In this document: in pieces, positions 51,142 through 62,792 of the stretch
Layout: every line of letters begins with the position of its first letter
Numbering within the stretch: position 1 is the first letter of the stretch
NCBI RefSeq assembly: GCF_000009365.1
Contig: NC_008260.1
Location: forward strand, 2,081,501 to 2,145,500
Direction of reading: 5' to 3'
DNA: 64,000 nt
Origin: Alcanivorax borkumensis SK2
GTDB lineage: Bacteria; Pseudomonadota; Gammaproteobacteria; Pseudomonadales; Alcanivoracaceae
Translations under genes and position numbers: made by a program
Notes under the pieces: generated by a model
What the model was told of the DNA's origin: nothing
What the model saw: the letters and a program-made list of their open reading frames with translations, nothing else
Databases searched by the model: none

Positions 51142-52284
51142 TTACTTTTGACGCAATCCATAAGCCGCAAGCTTACCGTCATAACTCAGCACATAAAGGG
51201 TATCGTCAAAGCTAACCGGGGTGCCAGCAAAGCCATCACGGTCATGCCGCTTGCGTGCTAGCAGGGTGCCGTCATCTGTATTCATCCAGTGCAGATAACC
51301 TTCAAAATCACCCACTGCGACCAGCTCTCCCTGAACCGCTGTGCCAGTGAGCCGGCGCCCATAAAGTTTGTCTTGCTTCCAAATGATACTGCCGGTGCGC
51401 TGGTCCACAGACCACACCACACCATTGTCATCGGCCACAAACAAACGGCCACCGCTTGCACTGATCACCTGAGCGCTGGACATTTCCTTAGCCCAGTATT
51501 GCCGGCCATTAACCTGGTCCGCCACACCTACCTTGCCTTGAAACGCCACCGCGAAAACGCCGCCGCCTTCCACGATCAAGTTCCCGTCCACATCAGTAAG
51601 ACGGTCGAGTTCAGAACGCCCGGTAGGTTCAGCAATGCGTTGCTCCCATACGGGCACACCGGTTTCAGCGTCCAGAGCCGCTAGCTTGGCATTGGCGAAA
51701 CCGGCATACACACGGCCATCGACAATGGCGGGTTGGGCCAGCCCACGCAGGGTCAGAGTGGGCACCACGGTTTCGTAATCCCACATTTTCTCACCCGTGC
51801 TAGCATCCAGCGCCGTCACATGGCCGTCTTGAGTCTGAAACACAGCAATAGCGCCGTTGCTGGCAGGAATTGCCAGCGCTTCACCAGAAAGTCGGGTTCG
51901 CCACAGCTCCTCACCATTATCCATGGACAGAGCTACAGCCATACCCTCGCGTGTACCGTAAAGCACCATGCCGTAACCGGCGTAGAAGCCACCACCAATG
52001 CGATCGCCGGTTTTAACCCGCCACTGGCGCTTGCCCTTATCGCGGCTAACGGCATACACCTCACCGAACACATCACCGGCAAACACCTGTTGCTGGGTCA
52101 CCGCCGGGCGCAGGGTTAACTGGCTTTCTTCCACCCCGTCACCCACGCCCTCCTTCCAGAGCCGTTTTACCTTGTAGCTGGCATCAAAATCCGGCAAGTC
52201 ATTGGGCTCAATGGCATTCGGGTTGGAGCTACAACCGGTCAACAACAGGCCGGTCAGTGCGAGGGGGAGAAGGAAATATTTCAT
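51142..52284 (-). CDS. bamB: Outer-membrane assembly lipoprotein BamB
   Basis: The protein has 380 residues. The signal peptide ends in lipobox LLTGC, so Cys18 is lipidated. Repeated PQQ-like beta-propeller blades are visible, e.g. GKRQWRVKTGD, GEELWRTRLSGE, GEKMWDYETVV, GVPVWEQRIAEP and GSIIWKQDKL. BamB is a subunit of the BAM complex that inserts beta-barrel proteins. It directly abuts yfgM (no gap), the usual gammaproteobacterial pair. Confidence 0.96.
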   Translation of the reverse strand: MKYFLLPLALTGLLLTGCSSNPNAIEPNDLPDFDASYKVKRLWKEGVGDGVEESQLTLRPAVTQQQVFAGDVFGEVYAVSRDKGKRQWRVKTGDRIGGGFYAGYGMVLYGTREGMAVALSMDNGEELWRTRLSGEALAIPASNGAIAVFQTQDGHVTALDASTGEKMWDYETVVPTLTLRGLAQPAIVDGRVYAGFANAKLAALDAETGVPVWEQRIAEPTGRSELDRLTDVDGNLIVEGGGVFAVAFQGKVGVADQVNGRQYWAKEMSSAQVISASGGRLFVADDNGVVWSVDQRTGSIIWKQDKLYGRRLTGTAVQGELVAVGDFEGYLHWMNTDDGTLLARKRHDRDGFAGTPVSFDDTLYVLSYDGKLAAYGLRQK

Positions 52285-52920
52285 TTAGCTCTTCAGGTCG
52301 TCCAGTTTCATCTGCACACGGTCTTTTTCACCGTTATCCTGCAGGGTTTCCAGCGCCTGGGTATAGGCATCCGTGGCAGCTTGATGATCGCCACGGGCCT
52401 TCGCCAAGTCACCACGCAGCTCCAGAGCCATGCCATTGAAGGCGCTCGGGAAACTATTATCCAGCTCGGCGGCGGCCTTGTCATAGGCTTCTTGCTGCAA
52501 CAACACACGTACCAAGCGTAGGCGGGCGGTGTAAATCAGCGCATCTGTAGCGCCATCATCAACCACGCTCTGCAGTAGAGATGCAGCGCTTTCATAATCA
52601 CCCGCTTGCACCGCCAAACGAGCCTGCGCCAAATTGGCGTAGTTGGCGTAGGCACTGCCGGGGAAATTTTCTTTCAACGCTTCAGCCTTCTGGTTCACTG
52701 TCGCTTCATCCACTTCCTGTGCAGTCAGCGCTTCGACCATCACCTGATAGTGTTTGGAGGCTTCGGCGGACTGTTCGCCTTGGTGGTCTTGCCATTCACG
52801 CCAACCAATCAGAGCGGCTACAGCTAACACCACGGTAATAATCGTGGCCGTACCGTTCTTTTGCCACCACTCTTTTAGCAGCTCTGCCTGTTCTTCTTCA
52901 TCGCGCATGTAATCTGCCAC
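52285..52920 (-). CDS. yfgM: YfgM-like tetratricopeptide protein
   Basis: The protein has 211 residues. A cytoplasmic start (DEEEQAELLKEWWQKNG) precedes one membrane segment (TATIITVVLAVAALIGW) and a periplasmic TPR-like domain (ANLAQARLAVQAGDYESAAS, LRGDLAKARGDHQAATDAY). YfgM associates with the SecYEG translocon and the chaperone PpiD. Its place between hisS and bamB is conserved. Confidence 0.95.
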   Translation of the reverse strand: MADYMRDEEEQAELLKEWWQKNGTATIITVVLAVAALIGWREWQDHQGEQSAEASKHYQVMVEALTAQEVDEATVNQKAEALKENFPGSAYANYANLAQARLAVQAGDYESAASLLQSVVDDGATDALIYTARLRLVRVLLQQEAYDKAAAELDNSFPSAFNGMALELRGDLAKARGDHQAATDAYTQALETLQDNGEKDRVQMKLDDLKS

Positions 52921-52972
52921 CCTGCTCTCCTTTCGTATTTATATCCCGAGGTTGGTTCGGGTCGTTGTTTGT

Positions 52973-53062
52973 CGAGTTGAAAGTTTAAAGCTCAAGAGTG
53001 CGGAGAAATCCTTTCCGGATGGCAATATCTTGATCTCGTTTAAACTTTAAACTTTAAACTCG
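52973..53062. repeat. Inverted-repeat element with heptad arms between hisS and yfgM
   Basis: The left arm CGAGTTGAAAGTTTAAAG (52973-52990) pairs with the right arm 53045-53062 at 17 of 18 positions. The right side consists of three AGTTTAA-type heptads. A 54-base core separates them. It resembles the element at 27470. Confidence 0.7.
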
Positions 53063-53088
53063 TCTGTTGTCTCGTTCAGAACACTCTA

Positions 53089-54357
53089 TTATTCAAGAAA
53101 CGATGTCACCGCATTGGCCACATCGCCCTGAGCAACCTGCACCTGTTCGCCCTGACCGCGCAGTGGCTTCACCGTCACCACGCCACTGGCCAATTCATCT
53201 TCACCCATAATCAAGCCCACCGCAGCACCACTGCGATCGGCTTTTTTCATCTGGCTTTTGAAGCTGCCGCCACCACAGTGCAACTGAATTGCACGACCGG
53301 GCAAAGCATCACGAAGATGTTCGGACAACGCCATGGTCGGAGCCAGCACATCCCCCATAGCCATCACATAGACGTCCACCGGCGCTGACAGTTCCGGTCT
53401 TTCCTGCTCGATAAGCAAAATCAACCGCTCGATCCCCATGGCGAAACCCACTGCTGGGGTCGGTTTGCCACCCAGCTGCTCCACTAGGCCATCGTAGCGA
53501 CCACCGGCGCATACTGTGCCCTGTGCGCCTAACGCATCGGTCACCCATTCGAAAACAGTTTTGCCATAATAATCGAGCCCGCGTACCAAATACGGGTTCA
53601 CCTTATAAGCAATGCCACTGGCATCTAGCAAGGCTTTCAGCCCTTCAAAATGGGCCACCGCCTCATCATTCAAATAATCCGCCAGCTGCGGCGCGCCTTT
53701 GAGCACCTCGCGAGTGCCCGTGTCTTTACTATCCAAGACACGCAGCGGGCTACGCTCCAAGCGCTTCTGCGAGTCCCCATCCAAGTCGTCAAAATGGGCC
53801 TTCAGATAATCCACAAGAGCATCACGATAACGAGCCCGGTCAGCACTGTCGCCCAAGGAATTCAGTTCCAAGACCACCTTGTCTTCCAGCCCCAAAGCTT
53901 TCCACAGGCGTGCGGTAAGCAGGATGACTTCCGCATCAATATCTGGCCCTGTCATACCAAAGGTTTCTACACCGATCTGGTGGAATTGGCGATAGCGGCC
54001 CGCCTGAGGGCGTTCGTGGCGAAACATGGGCCCGGCGTACCACAAGCGCTGGGTCTGGTTGTACAACAGACCATGCTGTTCACAAGCGCGTACGCAACTG
54101 GCGGTACCTTCTGGACGCAGGGTTAAGCTGTCACCGTTGCGGTCGTCGAAGGTGTACATTTCCTTTTCGACGATATCCGTAACTTCACCGATACTGCGCT
54201 TGAACAGGTCGGTCTGCTCCACAATCGGCATGCGGATTTCCTGGTAACCATAGCTGGCCAGCACCGCACCCACTTTTGCTTCCAGCCACTGCCACAGGCC
54301 GGTCTGTTCCGGCAGGATATCGTTCATCCCACGGATAGACGTGATTTTCTTACTCAC
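53089..54357 (-). CDS. hisS: Histidyl-tRNA synthetase
   Basis: The protein has 422 residues. It starts with the family-typical [15 protein letters not shown]. Class II core motifs are present: motif 2 ([20 protein letters not shown]), the histidine-binding [15 protein letters not shown] and motif 3 ([13 protein letters not shown]), then the anticodon-binding domain. It charges tRNA-His. It lies between ispG and yfgM as in many gammaproteobacteria. Confidence 0.98.
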   Translation of the reverse strand: MSKKITSIRGMNDILPEQTGLWQWLEAKVGAVLASYGYQEIRMPIVEQTDLFKRSIGEVTDIVEKEMYTFDDRNGDSLTLRPEGTASCVRACEQHGLLYNQTQRLWYAGPMFRHERPQAGRYRQFHQIGVETFGMTGPDIDAEVILLTARLWKALGLEDKVVLELNSLGDSADRARYRDALVDYLKAHFDDLDGDSQKRLERSPLRVLDSKDTGTREVLKGAPQLADYLNDEAVAHFEGLKALLDASGIAYKVNPYLVRGLDYYGKTVFEWVTDALGAQGTVCAGGRYDGLVEQLGGKPTPAVGFAMGIERLILLIEQERPELSAPVDVYVMAMGDVLAPTMALSEHLRDALPGRAIQLHCGGGSFKSQMKKADRSGAAVGLIMGEDELASGVVTVKPLRGQGEQVQVAQGDVANAVTSFLE

Positions 54358-54442
54358 TGCAATTCCTTAAAAAACGCAGAACGCTGGACACCAAGCACCA
54401 GACGCAAACCCATCACGCCCGGCCCACTGGATCCCTCGCCTT

Positions 54443-55561
54443 CTATTCACTACGGGCGATAATGCCTTTTTCTTCGTCTTCGCGCTGTTTCTTGACCTTG
54501 GCGCGCACCATTCGCTCAAGCTCGTCGACCAGATCGTCAGCGGTAATGTGGTGGCTTTTTTCACCGTCACGGTAGGCTAAATTATTGGGCGTGCCGCCGG
54601 TGAGCCCCACATCCACTTCACGGGCTTCGCCGGGGCCATTTACCAAACAGCCAATCACCGCCAGGTCGACGGATTCATTGATGTCTTCCAGACGCGCTTC
54701 CAGCTCGTTCACGGTTTTGATCACATCAAAGTTTTGCCGTGAACAGCTAGGGCAGGCAATGATGTTCACGCCTTTTTTGCGCAGGTTCAGGCTTTTCAGA
54801 ATATCGAAACCAACGCGTACTTCTTCTACCGGGTCCGCCGCCAGAGAAACACGAATAGTGTCGCCAATGCCTTCCATCAGTAGCGCGCCTAGCGCCACGG
54901 CAGACTTCACCGTGCCAGAACGGAAGGTTCCCGCTTCGGTAACCCCCAAGTGCAACGGCTGTTCTAGCTGAGAGGAAAGCTTGCGGTAGGCCTGCAGCGT
55001 CATAAATACATTGGACGCCTTAACGCTAACTTTAAAATTTTGGAAATCGTAACGGTCGAGGATGTCCGCATGACGCAAGGCCGATTCCACCAATGCATCA
55101 GAGGTGGGCTCGCCGTATTTGCGTTGCAATTCTTTTTCCAAGGAGCCGGCATTCACACCGATACGAATCGGCAAGCCTTTGTCTTTGGCGCATTGAATCA
55201 CGGCCTTGATACGGTCTTCTCGGCCAATATTGCCAGGGTTGATACGCAGGCAGTCCACGCCCTGCTCAGCGACAGCTAAAGCAATTTTGTAATCGTAATG
55301 GATATCCGCCACCAGCGGCACATCCACCTGCTTGCGAATTTTGCCGAAAGCCTCGGCGGCCTCCATGGAAGGCACCGAAACACGCACGATATCCACACCG
55401 GCATCTTGCAACCGGCGGATTTGGCCGACAGTGGCATCTACATCACAGGTTTCAGAATTGGTCATGCTTTGTACGGAGATCGGGGCATCGCCACCGACAG
55501 GGACATTGCCCACCATGACTTGGCGGGTTTTACGACGTTCAATCTTAACTTCCGGTTCCAT
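54443..55561 (-). CDS. ispG: 4-hydroxy-3-methylbut-2-enyl diphosphate synthase (flavodoxin)
   Basis: The protein has 372 residues. A TIM-barrel half ([41 protein letters not shown]) is followed by an iron-sulfur half with [11 protein letters not shown] and [11 protein letters not shown], giving the three cysteines that hold a [4Fe-4S] cluster. It catalyses the sixth step of the MEP isoprenoid pathway. Its cluster would be supplied by the suf genes at 59225. Confidence 0.98.
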   Translation of the reverse strand: MEPEVKIERRKTRQVMVGNVPVGGDAPISVQSMTNSETCDVDATVGQIRRLQDAGVDIVRVSVPSMEAAEAFGKIRKQVDVPLVADIHYDYKIALAVAEQGVDCLRINPGNIGREDRIKAVIQCAKDKGLPIRIGVNAGSLEKELQRKYGEPTSDALVESALRHADILDRYDFQNFKVSVKASNVFMTLQAYRKLSSQLEQPLHLGVTEAGTFRSGTVKSAVALGALLMEGIGDTIRVSLAADPVEEVRVGFDILKSLNLRKKGVNIIACPSCSRQNFDVIKTVNELEARLEDINESVDLAVIGCLVNGPGEAREVDVGLTGGTPNNLAYRDGEKSHHITADDLVDELERMVRAKVKKQREDEEKGIIARSE

Positions 55562-55582
55562 GGTGTTTTCTACCCTCGCGAA

Positions 55583-56488
55583 TCAGGGAACGGAGATCCG
55601 CACAACTTTACCGGGGGAATCCGTCGGCAAGGTGACAGCTTTACCGTTAACCAGCAACTCATCCACCGCCCCAGCGTTGCCGAGAGTCAGGTTGAACGGC
55701 GCTTTGCCATCCAACATCAGAGAGGCGCCACCAGATTGTTCGCCTTGGCGCAAAGTGCGGCCGTTGGCATCGGTCACTTTAATCCAGCAGTTACTGGTAA
55801 AACTGAGTGACAGGCGATCCAGACCATTGGCCGCCAGCATGGATGAAACGTCATCATTATTCTGGAGCTGGCCGTCATCGTTTCCCACGTCTTCAGTGGT
55901 AATGTCAGAGATCGACTCAGCAGCCGCCTGCGGCCTACCCTCGTCAGTAGCATCGGTACCGTTAAGGCTTGCACCCTGGGTCACACCCGCCATTTCGTCA
56001 TCAAATTGGGCCTGGCGCTGAACACCCATGTCGTTATTACTGGCGTCTGCTTCGGCTTCACTCTGCTGGCTCATTTCCTGAACCTTGTCAGGCAGCGCAG
56101 GCAATTCACCTTTGCTAGGCCAGAACGCCCATAGCAAGGAAACCAGCACTACCAACGCCAGGGCAATCAGCAGCGGTTTGAGCCACGCCGCAGGCGGTGG
56201 CGCAATAGACGGCAGCAGCAGGGGCTTATCTAGCGCATCCTCATTAACCATTTGCTGGAAGGTACCGGCGATTTCTTCCGCCGGCAGCCCAAGCAACCGT
56301 GCGTAGTTACGCAGGTAGCCCTTCACGAAGGTGGCTTCCGGCAAACGCTCATAATCGTCAGCATCCAAGCTCTGCAGATAGGTCAGAGACAAGTGCAAGC
56401 GCTGGGCCGCCTCAGTCTGAGTCATACCCTGGGCCTCACGGGCTCTGCGACAACGTTCGCCGGGTAATACCACCATGTCATCGCTCAT
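55583..56488 (-). CDS. rodZ: Cytoskeletal protein RodZ
   Basis: The protein has 301 residues. An N-terminal helix-turn-helix (GERCRRAREAQGMTQTEAAQ, about 10-75) binds MreB in this family; one membrane segment follows (LKPLLIALALVVLVSLLWAF, about 103-122), then a low-complexity Gln/Asp/Ala linker and a periplasmic DUF4115 domain (SCWIKVTD-like NCWIKVTDANGRTLRQGEQS). RodZ ties the MreB filament to the cell-wall machinery. Its start overlaps the pilW stop (ATGA). Confidence 0.95.
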   Translation of the reverse strand: MSDDMVVLPGERCRRAREAQGMTQTEAAQRLHLSLTYLQSLDADDYERLPEATFVKGYLRNYARLLGLPAEEIAGTFQQMVNEDALDKPLLLPSIAPPPAAWLKPLLIALALVVLVSLLWAFWPSKGELPALPDKVQEMSQQSEAEADASNNDMGVQRQAQFDDEMAGVTQGASLNGTDATDEGRPQAAAESISDITTEDVGNDDGQLQNNDDVSSMLAANGLDRLSLSFTSNCWIKVTDANGRTLRQGEQSGGASLMLDGKAPFNLTLGNAGAVDELLVNGKAVTLPTDSPGKVVRISVP

Positions 56489-57270
56489 TGCTGCGCTCCT
56501 TTTGCTTGCTCAGCTTTCCATTGCTGCCACTGACGGTACTCGCCAGAGCGGCGGTAAAGATTATCCAGGGCCAGCTCATAGCTGGATTGCTGGTTGCGGT
56601 AGCCCAACGAATTGGACAGTTGAATACCCAGCCACAGGGCGCGGGCACTCTGACGGCCCGTGCGCTGCACATATTGCTGGTAATAATCCCATGCTAGGCG
56701 GCTACGGCCTTCGTCAAAATACAATTGCGCCAGCGCTAGGCTGGGCTGAACAGAACGGGGGTTCAGGCGCAGGGCCTTAACATAGGCACTGCGGGCGTCC
56801 TCGCTGTTTCCTAATCGTTGGTAACAACGACCCATGTTTTCCCAGGCGCTGCCTCGGCCCTCATAGGACGGATCGTTGGCGGCTTTTTTGAAATGTTTGA
56901 GTGCTTCTTTGTACTCACCACGACCGTACAGCAAGGTGCCGTAGTTATTCAGTGCCGGGGAGTAATGGCGGTCCGCATTCAGTGCTTTGCGGTAATGGTA
57001 CTCTTCATTGGTAGGGTCCTGCTCATATTTGTAGAGCAATGCCATGGCATTATGCGCGACGGCACTGTCATCATCCAGATTCAACGCGCGCGAAAAATGA
57101 CGGCGAGCTTCCGACGGGCTGCCCTGCTGCAAATACTGCAACCCGGCTGCCACGCGGCTATTAACCGCTTCATCCACTTTTACTTTTGGGCCATCGTCCA
57201 CCGTGACACACCCGGCGGCAAAAGCCCCTGCAAGAGACAGGATGAAAATAACCTGAAAAAAACGTCTCAT
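56485..57270 (-). CDS. pilW: Type IV pilus biogenesis lipoprotein PilW/PilF
   Basis: The protein has 261 residues. The signal peptide ends in lipobox FAAGC (Cys21). About six tetratricopeptide repeats follow (e.g. [60 protein letters not shown]). PilW/PilF helps the PilQ secretin assemble in the outer membrane. It overlaps rlmN and rodZ by four bases each, so the three are coupled. Confidence 0.95.
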   Translation of the reverse strand: MRRFFQVIFILSLAGAFAAGCVTVDDGPKVKVDEAVNSRVAAGLQYLQQGSPSEARRHFSRALNLDDDSAVAHNAMALLYKYEQDPTNEEYHYRKALNADRHYSPALNNYGTLLYGRGEYKEALKHFKKAANDPSYEGRGSAWENMGRCYQRLGNSEDARSAYVKALRLNPRSVQPSLALAQLYFDEGRSRLAWDYYQQYVQRTGRQSARALWLGIQLSNSLGYRNQQSSYELALDNLYRRSGEYRQWQQWKAEQAKGAQQ

Positions 57271-58412
57271 TGGGTCTGCGCTGTATTGTCATCTGTTTGT
57301 TCAGTGCGATGAAAAATAGATTCCTTCCAGCGCTCACTGCGCCGGGTACGATCCTTCACCTGCCCCACCAACTGACCACAAGCGGCATCAATATCATCAC
57401 CGCGGGTTGTCCTCACTGTGGTCATCACCCCGTTGTCATTCAAATATTTGTGGAATTCCAAAATATCGTTTTTACGTGACCGCTCATAACCCGCATGCGG
57501 GAACGGATTAAACGGTATCAAGTTCACCTTCACGGGGATGCCGTTAAGCAGTTTAACTAACTGGCGAGCGTGTTCCGGCTTGTCGTTCACATCCCGCAAC
57601 ATCACATATTCCATGGTGATGGTGTTATGACGATGGGTGATATTCTTGCTGTAACGCTTGCACGCCGCCATCAGGTCTTTTAGCGGGTACTTACGATTCA
57701 ATGGCACCAGCTGATTACGCAGCTCGTCATTGGGTGCGTGCAGGCTCACCGCCAATGACACGTCCAGATCTTCACTAAGCTGATTCATTTTCGGAATCAC
57801 CCCGGAAGTGGACACGGTGATGCGTTTTTTGCCAATACCGTAACCTAGATCATCTTTCATGATCCGCATGGCCGTAAGCACCTTGTCGTAATTAAGCAGG
57901 GGCTCACCCATGCCCATCATCACCACATTGGTAATCGGATGCTGGCCCAAATTACGGCGCGGGCCAAAGGCGCGGCTAGCCTGCCACACCTGGCCGATGA
58001 TCTCGGCGCTGGTCATGTCGCGCTGAAAGCCCTGCTTACCGGTGGAACAGAAGCTGCAGTCCACTGCACAGCCCACCTGGGATGACACACACAAGGTGCC
58101 GCGCCGGCCATCGGGAATAAAAACGGTTTCCACGGCACCGCCGTTATCCATTTCGAACACCCATTTGCGGGTGCCGTCACGGCTAATACTCTCGTGGGTT
58201 ACCTTCGGGCCGCGTATTTCCGCGACCTCGGACAATTTCTGGCGCAATGCCTTACCCACATCGGTCATTTGCTCGAAGGAATCCGCCTGGTGGTGGTGGA
58301 TCCATTTGAGCACCTGCTGGGCACGGAACTTCTTCTCCCCCATGGTCAGGAAGAATTCTTCCATTTGCGGGCGAGAAAGGCCGAGCAGATTCACCTTCTG
58401 TTGGGCAGTCAT
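57267..58412 (-). CDS. rlmN: Dual-specificity rRNA/tRNA adenine C2-methyltransferase RlmN
   Basis: The protein has 381 residues. The radical-SAM motif CxxxCxxC is in [14 protein letters not shown], and [11 protein letters not shown] and the C-terminal Cys-containing segment (DIDAACGQL) supply the methyl-carrying cysteine. It methylates A2503 of 23S rRNA and A37 of some tRNAs. The ATG at 58412 with GGAG six bases ahead is preferred over the TTG 12 bases upstream. Confidence 0.97.
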   Translation of the reverse strand: MTAQQKVNLLGLSRPQMEEFFLTMGEKKFRAQQVLKWIHHHQADSFEQMTDVGKALRQKLSEVAEIRGPKVTHESISRDGTRKWVFEMDNGGAVETVFIPDGRRGTLCVSSQVGCAVDCSFCSTGKQGFQRDMTSAEIIGQVWQASRAFGPRRNLGQHPITNVVMMGMGEPLLNYDKVLTAMRIMKDDLGYGIGKKRITVSTSGVIPKMNQLSEDLDVSLAVSLHAPNDELRNQLVPLNRKYPLKDLMAACKRYSKNITHRHNTITMEYVMLRDVNDKPEHARQLVKLLNGIPVKVNLIPFNPFPHAGYERSRKNDILEFHKYLNDNGVMTTVRTTRGDDIDAACGQLVGQVKDRTRRSERWKESIFHRTEQTDDNTAQTQ

Positions 58413-58449
58413 AACATTCTCCAATAGGAAACCGGGTTTCCTTTAAACG

Positions 58450-58476
58450 CCAGCCACGGCCCAAGGCCGTGGCTGG
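58450..58476 (-). terminator. Hairpin after ndk
   Basis: A perfect 12-bp stem CCAGCCACGGCC/GGCCGTGGCTGG with loop CAA. On the minus strand only three T follow, so it may attenuate rather than end transcription into rlmN. Confidence 0.6.
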
Positions 58477-58495
58477 TCTTGCACGCTGGCTGACA

Positions 58496-58927
58496 TTAGC
58501 TAGCGCGCGGGCACACTTCTTCATCGGAGAAGAAATAGGCCACTTCGCGGGCAGCAGACTCGGTGGAGTCAGAACCATGGACCGCGTTTGCGTCGATAGT
58601 TTCCGCAAAATCTGCACGGATAGTGCCAGCTTCCGCTTCTTTCGGGTTGGTAGCACCCATCAGGTCACGGTTTTTGGCAACCGCATCTTCACCTTCCAGC
58701 ACCTGTACAACCACAGGACCGCTGGTCATGAAGCCCACCAGATCCTTGAAGAAAGGACGCTCTTTGTGCTCAGCATAGAAGCCGCCCGCTTTTTCGTCGC
58801 TCAGGTGTACCATTTTCATGGCAACCACGCTCAGGCCAGCCTTTTCGAAACGGGTAACGATTTCGCCGATCACGTTCTTGGCCACGGCATCAGGCTTGAT
58901 GATAGAGAGTGTGCGCTCAACAGCCAT
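58496..58927 (-). CDS. ndk: Nucleoside diphosphate kinase
   Basis: The protein has 143 residues. It starts [20 protein letters not shown] after Met and has the catalytic His region in [20 protein letters not shown] (H of VHGSDS). It balances nucleoside triphosphate pools using ATP. It is the first gene of the leftward cluster; a TATAAT -10 lies at 59053-59058 on the minus strand. Confidence 0.98.
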   Translation of the reverse strand: MAVERTLSIIKPDAVAKNVIGEIVTRFEKAGLSVVAMKMVHLSDEKAGGFYAEHKERPFFKDLVGFMTSGPVVVQVLEGEDAVAKNRDLMGATNPKEAEAGTIRADFAETIDANAVHGSDSTESAAREVAYFFSDEEVCPRAS

Positions 58928-59152
58928 CAGTCAGTTCACTCCAGATTTGCGTTAAATGGTCCTCGGCTACAGCAAGGGCTGCCCGGGGCAATGACAGGAG
59001 GGATTGCAGGCCGGCCAAAGCCGCCAGTTTCACCCTCCCTTGGAACCGGCGCATTATACGCATGCGGGGCGAATTATGATACCGTTGCGACCCCGTCGGA
59101 GGCGCCCATGCCCTGCCGTTGCGGGGGCGCCCGTTTTCTTACCGCCCCCTCA
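58928..59152. other. Divergent region between ndk and the suf operon
   Basis: It holds a minus-strand TATAAT (59053-59058), the probable ndk -10 with a weak -35, and a GGCGCCC/GGGCGCC hairpin (59101-59107, 59125-59131) followed by CGTTTTCTT on the plus strand, which may insulate the suf promoter. No gene. Confidence 0.5.
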
Positions 59153-59181
59153 TTCGACAGCGCCCTGTAAAGGCGTATAAT
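59153..59181 (+). promoter_or_regulatory. Sigma70 promoter of the suf operon
   Basis: TTCGAC (59153-59158), 17 bases, TATAAT (59176-59181). The IscR-like site begins inside the -10 box. Confidence 0.75.
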
Positions 59182-59204
59182 ACCCGACTAAATTACTCTG
59201 GTAT
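59180..59204 (+). promoter_or_regulatory. IscR type-1-like operator before sufB
   Basis: The 25-base site begins ATACCCGACTAAATTA, continues CTCTGGTAT, and has perfect ATACC/GGTAT ends. From my recollection of the IscR type-1 consensus (ATASYYGACTRWWWYAGTC, then RRSTAT) it matches at 23 of 25 positions. In other bacteria [2Fe-2S]-IscR bound at type-1 sites represses. The overlap with the -10 box fits repression. Confidence 0.65.
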
Positions 59205-59224
59205 TCAACTGCAGGCCCTGATCT

Positions 59225-60664
<1,440 letters not shown>

Positions 60665-60810
60665 GCCCTCACCCTGAAAATGACTGTGTGGGAATTTGCC
60701 CGCAAGCGATTCACCCTTTACCAATCATGGATCGCGAGCAGGCCGGCGCCCACCGCAAACCGAATCAACCCGGGCTGGCCTCCCAGCCCAACCGAAAGGC
60801 GCATCAAAAT

Positions 60811-61566
60811 ATGCTGGAAATTCGTGATCTGCACGCCACCGTGGCGGACAAGCCGATTCTCAAGGGCCTGAACCTGACCGTTAAACCGGGTGAAGTGCAC
60901 GCCATCATGGGCCCCAATGGCTCCGGCAAATCCACTCTGGCCAACGTGCTGGCGGGTCGTGACAATTACGCAATCACCGGTGGTGAAGCCCTTTTCGAAG
61001 GCAAAAGCCTGGCAGACCTAGAACCGGAAGAACGCGCCCAGGCTGGCCTGTTCCTGGCCTTCCAGTACCCGGTGGAAATTCCCGGCGTCTCCAACATGGA
61101 ATTTCTGAAAGCCGCACTGGAATCTGTGCGCGGCGCCCAAGGTAAGGAAGAGTGGGATTCGGTTACGCTACTGCGCCAGGCCCGCGCAGCCTGCAAGCAA
61201 GTCAATCTCGATGCCAGCTTCCTCAAGCGCGGGGTTAACGAAGGCTTCTCTGGCGGCGAGAAAAAGCGCAACGAAATCATGCAAATGCTGCTGATGGAAC
61301 CGAAACTGGCGCTGCTCGATGAAACCGACTCCGGCCTCGACATCGACGCCCTGCAAACCGTGGCCAAGGGCGTCAATTCCCTGCGCAGCCCCGAGCGCGG
61401 CATCGTGCTGGTAACCCACTATCAACGCCTGCTGGACTATATTGTGCCGGACTTCGTGCACGTCCTGTCCAATGGCCAAATCATCAAATCCGGGGGTAAA
61501 GAACTGGCTCTCGAACTGGAAGAAAAAGGTTACGGCTGGCTTACCGGAGAAGAGGAATCCGCATGA
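60811..61566 (+). CDS. sufC: Fe-S assembly ATPase SufC
   Basis: The protein has 251 residues. Walker A GPNGSGKST (34-42), signature FSGGEKKRNEIMQ and Walker B LALLDETDSGLD are all present. It powers conformational change in SufBCD. The ATG at 60811 gives MLEIRDLHATVADKPILKG, matching the family; the longer ORF adds 41 residues with no family resemblance. The gap of 146 bases after sufB is unusually long for a suf operon, but no promoter stands out in it. Confidence 0.98.
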   Translation: MLEIRDLHATVADKPILKGLNLTVKPGEVHAIMGPNGSGKSTLANVLAGRDNYAITGGEALFEGKSLADLEPEERAQAGLFLAFQYPVEIPGVSNMEFLKAALESVRGAQGKEEWDSVTLLRQARAACKQVNLDASFLKRGVNEGFSGGEKKRNEIMQMLLMEPKLALLDETDSGLDIDALQTVAKGVNSLRSPERGIVLVTHYQRLLDYIVPDFVHVLSNGQIIKSGGKELALELEEKGYGWLTGEEESA

Positions 61567-62792
61567 GTCTCTCTGCTTCCTCTCTAGCACAGGAATTAAA
61601 AACCCAAGCGCTCGCCAACGCACAGCGTAACGGCAGCGCAGGCGATGCTTTGGCCGCGCTGCAAGCCGCCAGCTTCCCGGAACGCAAGACCGAGAGCTGG
61701 AAGTACACCTCCTTGCAGGCGCTGGCCGATGGCCACCTCAACGCCATTGCCGACGGCGAAATCAACCCGCCGCTGCCCGCCCTGTCTGAGCATGTGGTGA
61801 CCATCAACAACGGGAAGTTAGTCGACCACAACCTGCCCGACGGCGTGACCTTGTCCCACGATGGCCCCGCCATCAACGGCCTGCAGACGCCCTTTGCGTT
61901 CTATAACAGCGCCGTTGCCAGCCAGCCCATCGTGCTTACTGTGGCTGCCAATACGCGCATCGAGCAGCCCATTCATGTACAAATTCAGGCGGCCAGTGAT
62001 ACTCCTGCACACTGCAACCCCCGCCTGGTAGTGGTACTCAATCAGGGTGCCGAAGCCGCCGTGATCGAACACTACCATGCGCAAGGCAAGGCGTTGACCA
62101 ATGCGGTCACCGCCCTGATCACCGCCGACAACGCGCAGCTGACCCACTACCGGCTGCAAGGCGAACAGGCATCCACCATACATATCGGCACCCTGATCAT
62201 TGATCAGCAAGGCGCCAGCAAGGTGGACAGCTACCAGCTGATGACCGGCAACCGCCTGCGCCGCAACGATGTACGCGCCCTAATGAACAAGAGCGGCGCC
62301 GAGCTAAACATGAAAGGTATCTTCGTGGTGCGGGATAACAGCCACGTGGACAACCAGATGTGCGTGGAGCACGCGGTTCCCAACGGGGAATCGGATCAGA
62401 ACTTCAAAGGCCTAGCCGGCGAAAGAGGCAAGGCGGTGTTCAACGGCCGCATCCATATCCACCCCGGTGCCAGCGGCACCAATGCCGGGCTATCCAACAA
62501 GAACCTGCTGCTCAACCCCGGCGCGGAGATCAACACCAAGCCGGAGCTGGAAATCTACAACGATGACGTGAAATGTGCCCACGGCACCACCGTAGGCCAG
62601 CTCGATGCCATGCAGCAATTTTACCTGCAATCGCGCGGCATCCCGGCAGCCGAAGCCAAGCGCATGCTAAGCCTAGGTTTTGTTAACGAACTGCTGATGA
62701 CCCTGCCCCACGAAAAAGTGGCACAGTGGGCCACCCCCTGGCTGGAAGCCGAACTGACCCACGCCTCGCCGGCGCAAGAGTCTGCCGCGTGA
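61563..62792 (+). CDS. sufD: Fe-S assembly subunit SufD
   Basis: The protein has 409 residues. It has the N-terminal helical domain (RKTESWKYTSLQAL) and the beta-helix core with NLLLNPGAEINTKPELEIYN and DDVKCAHGTTVGQLD, where the conserved His (CAHG) matches E. coli His360. It forms the SufB-SufD heterodimer where the cluster is built. It overlaps sufC by four bases (ATGA). Confidence 0.97.
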   Translation: MSLSASSLAQELKTQALANAQRNGSAGDALAALQAASFPERKTESWKYTSLQALADGHLNAIADGEINPPLPALSEHVVTINNGKLVDHNLPDGVTLSHDGPAINGLQTPFAFYNSAVASQPIVLTVAANTRIEQPIHVQIQAASDTPAHCNPRLVVVLNQGAEAAVIEHYHAQGKALTNAVTALITADNAQLTHYRLQGEQASTIHIGTLIIDQQGASKVDSYQLMTGNRLRRNDVRALMNKSGAELNMKGIFVVRDNSHVDNQMCVEHAVPNGESDQNFKGLAGERGKAVFNGRIHIHPGASGTNAGLSNKNLLLNPGAEINTKPELEIYNDDVKCAHGTTVGQLDAMQQFYLQSRGIPAAEAKRMLSLGFVNELLMTLPHEKVAQWATPWLEAELTHASPAQESAA

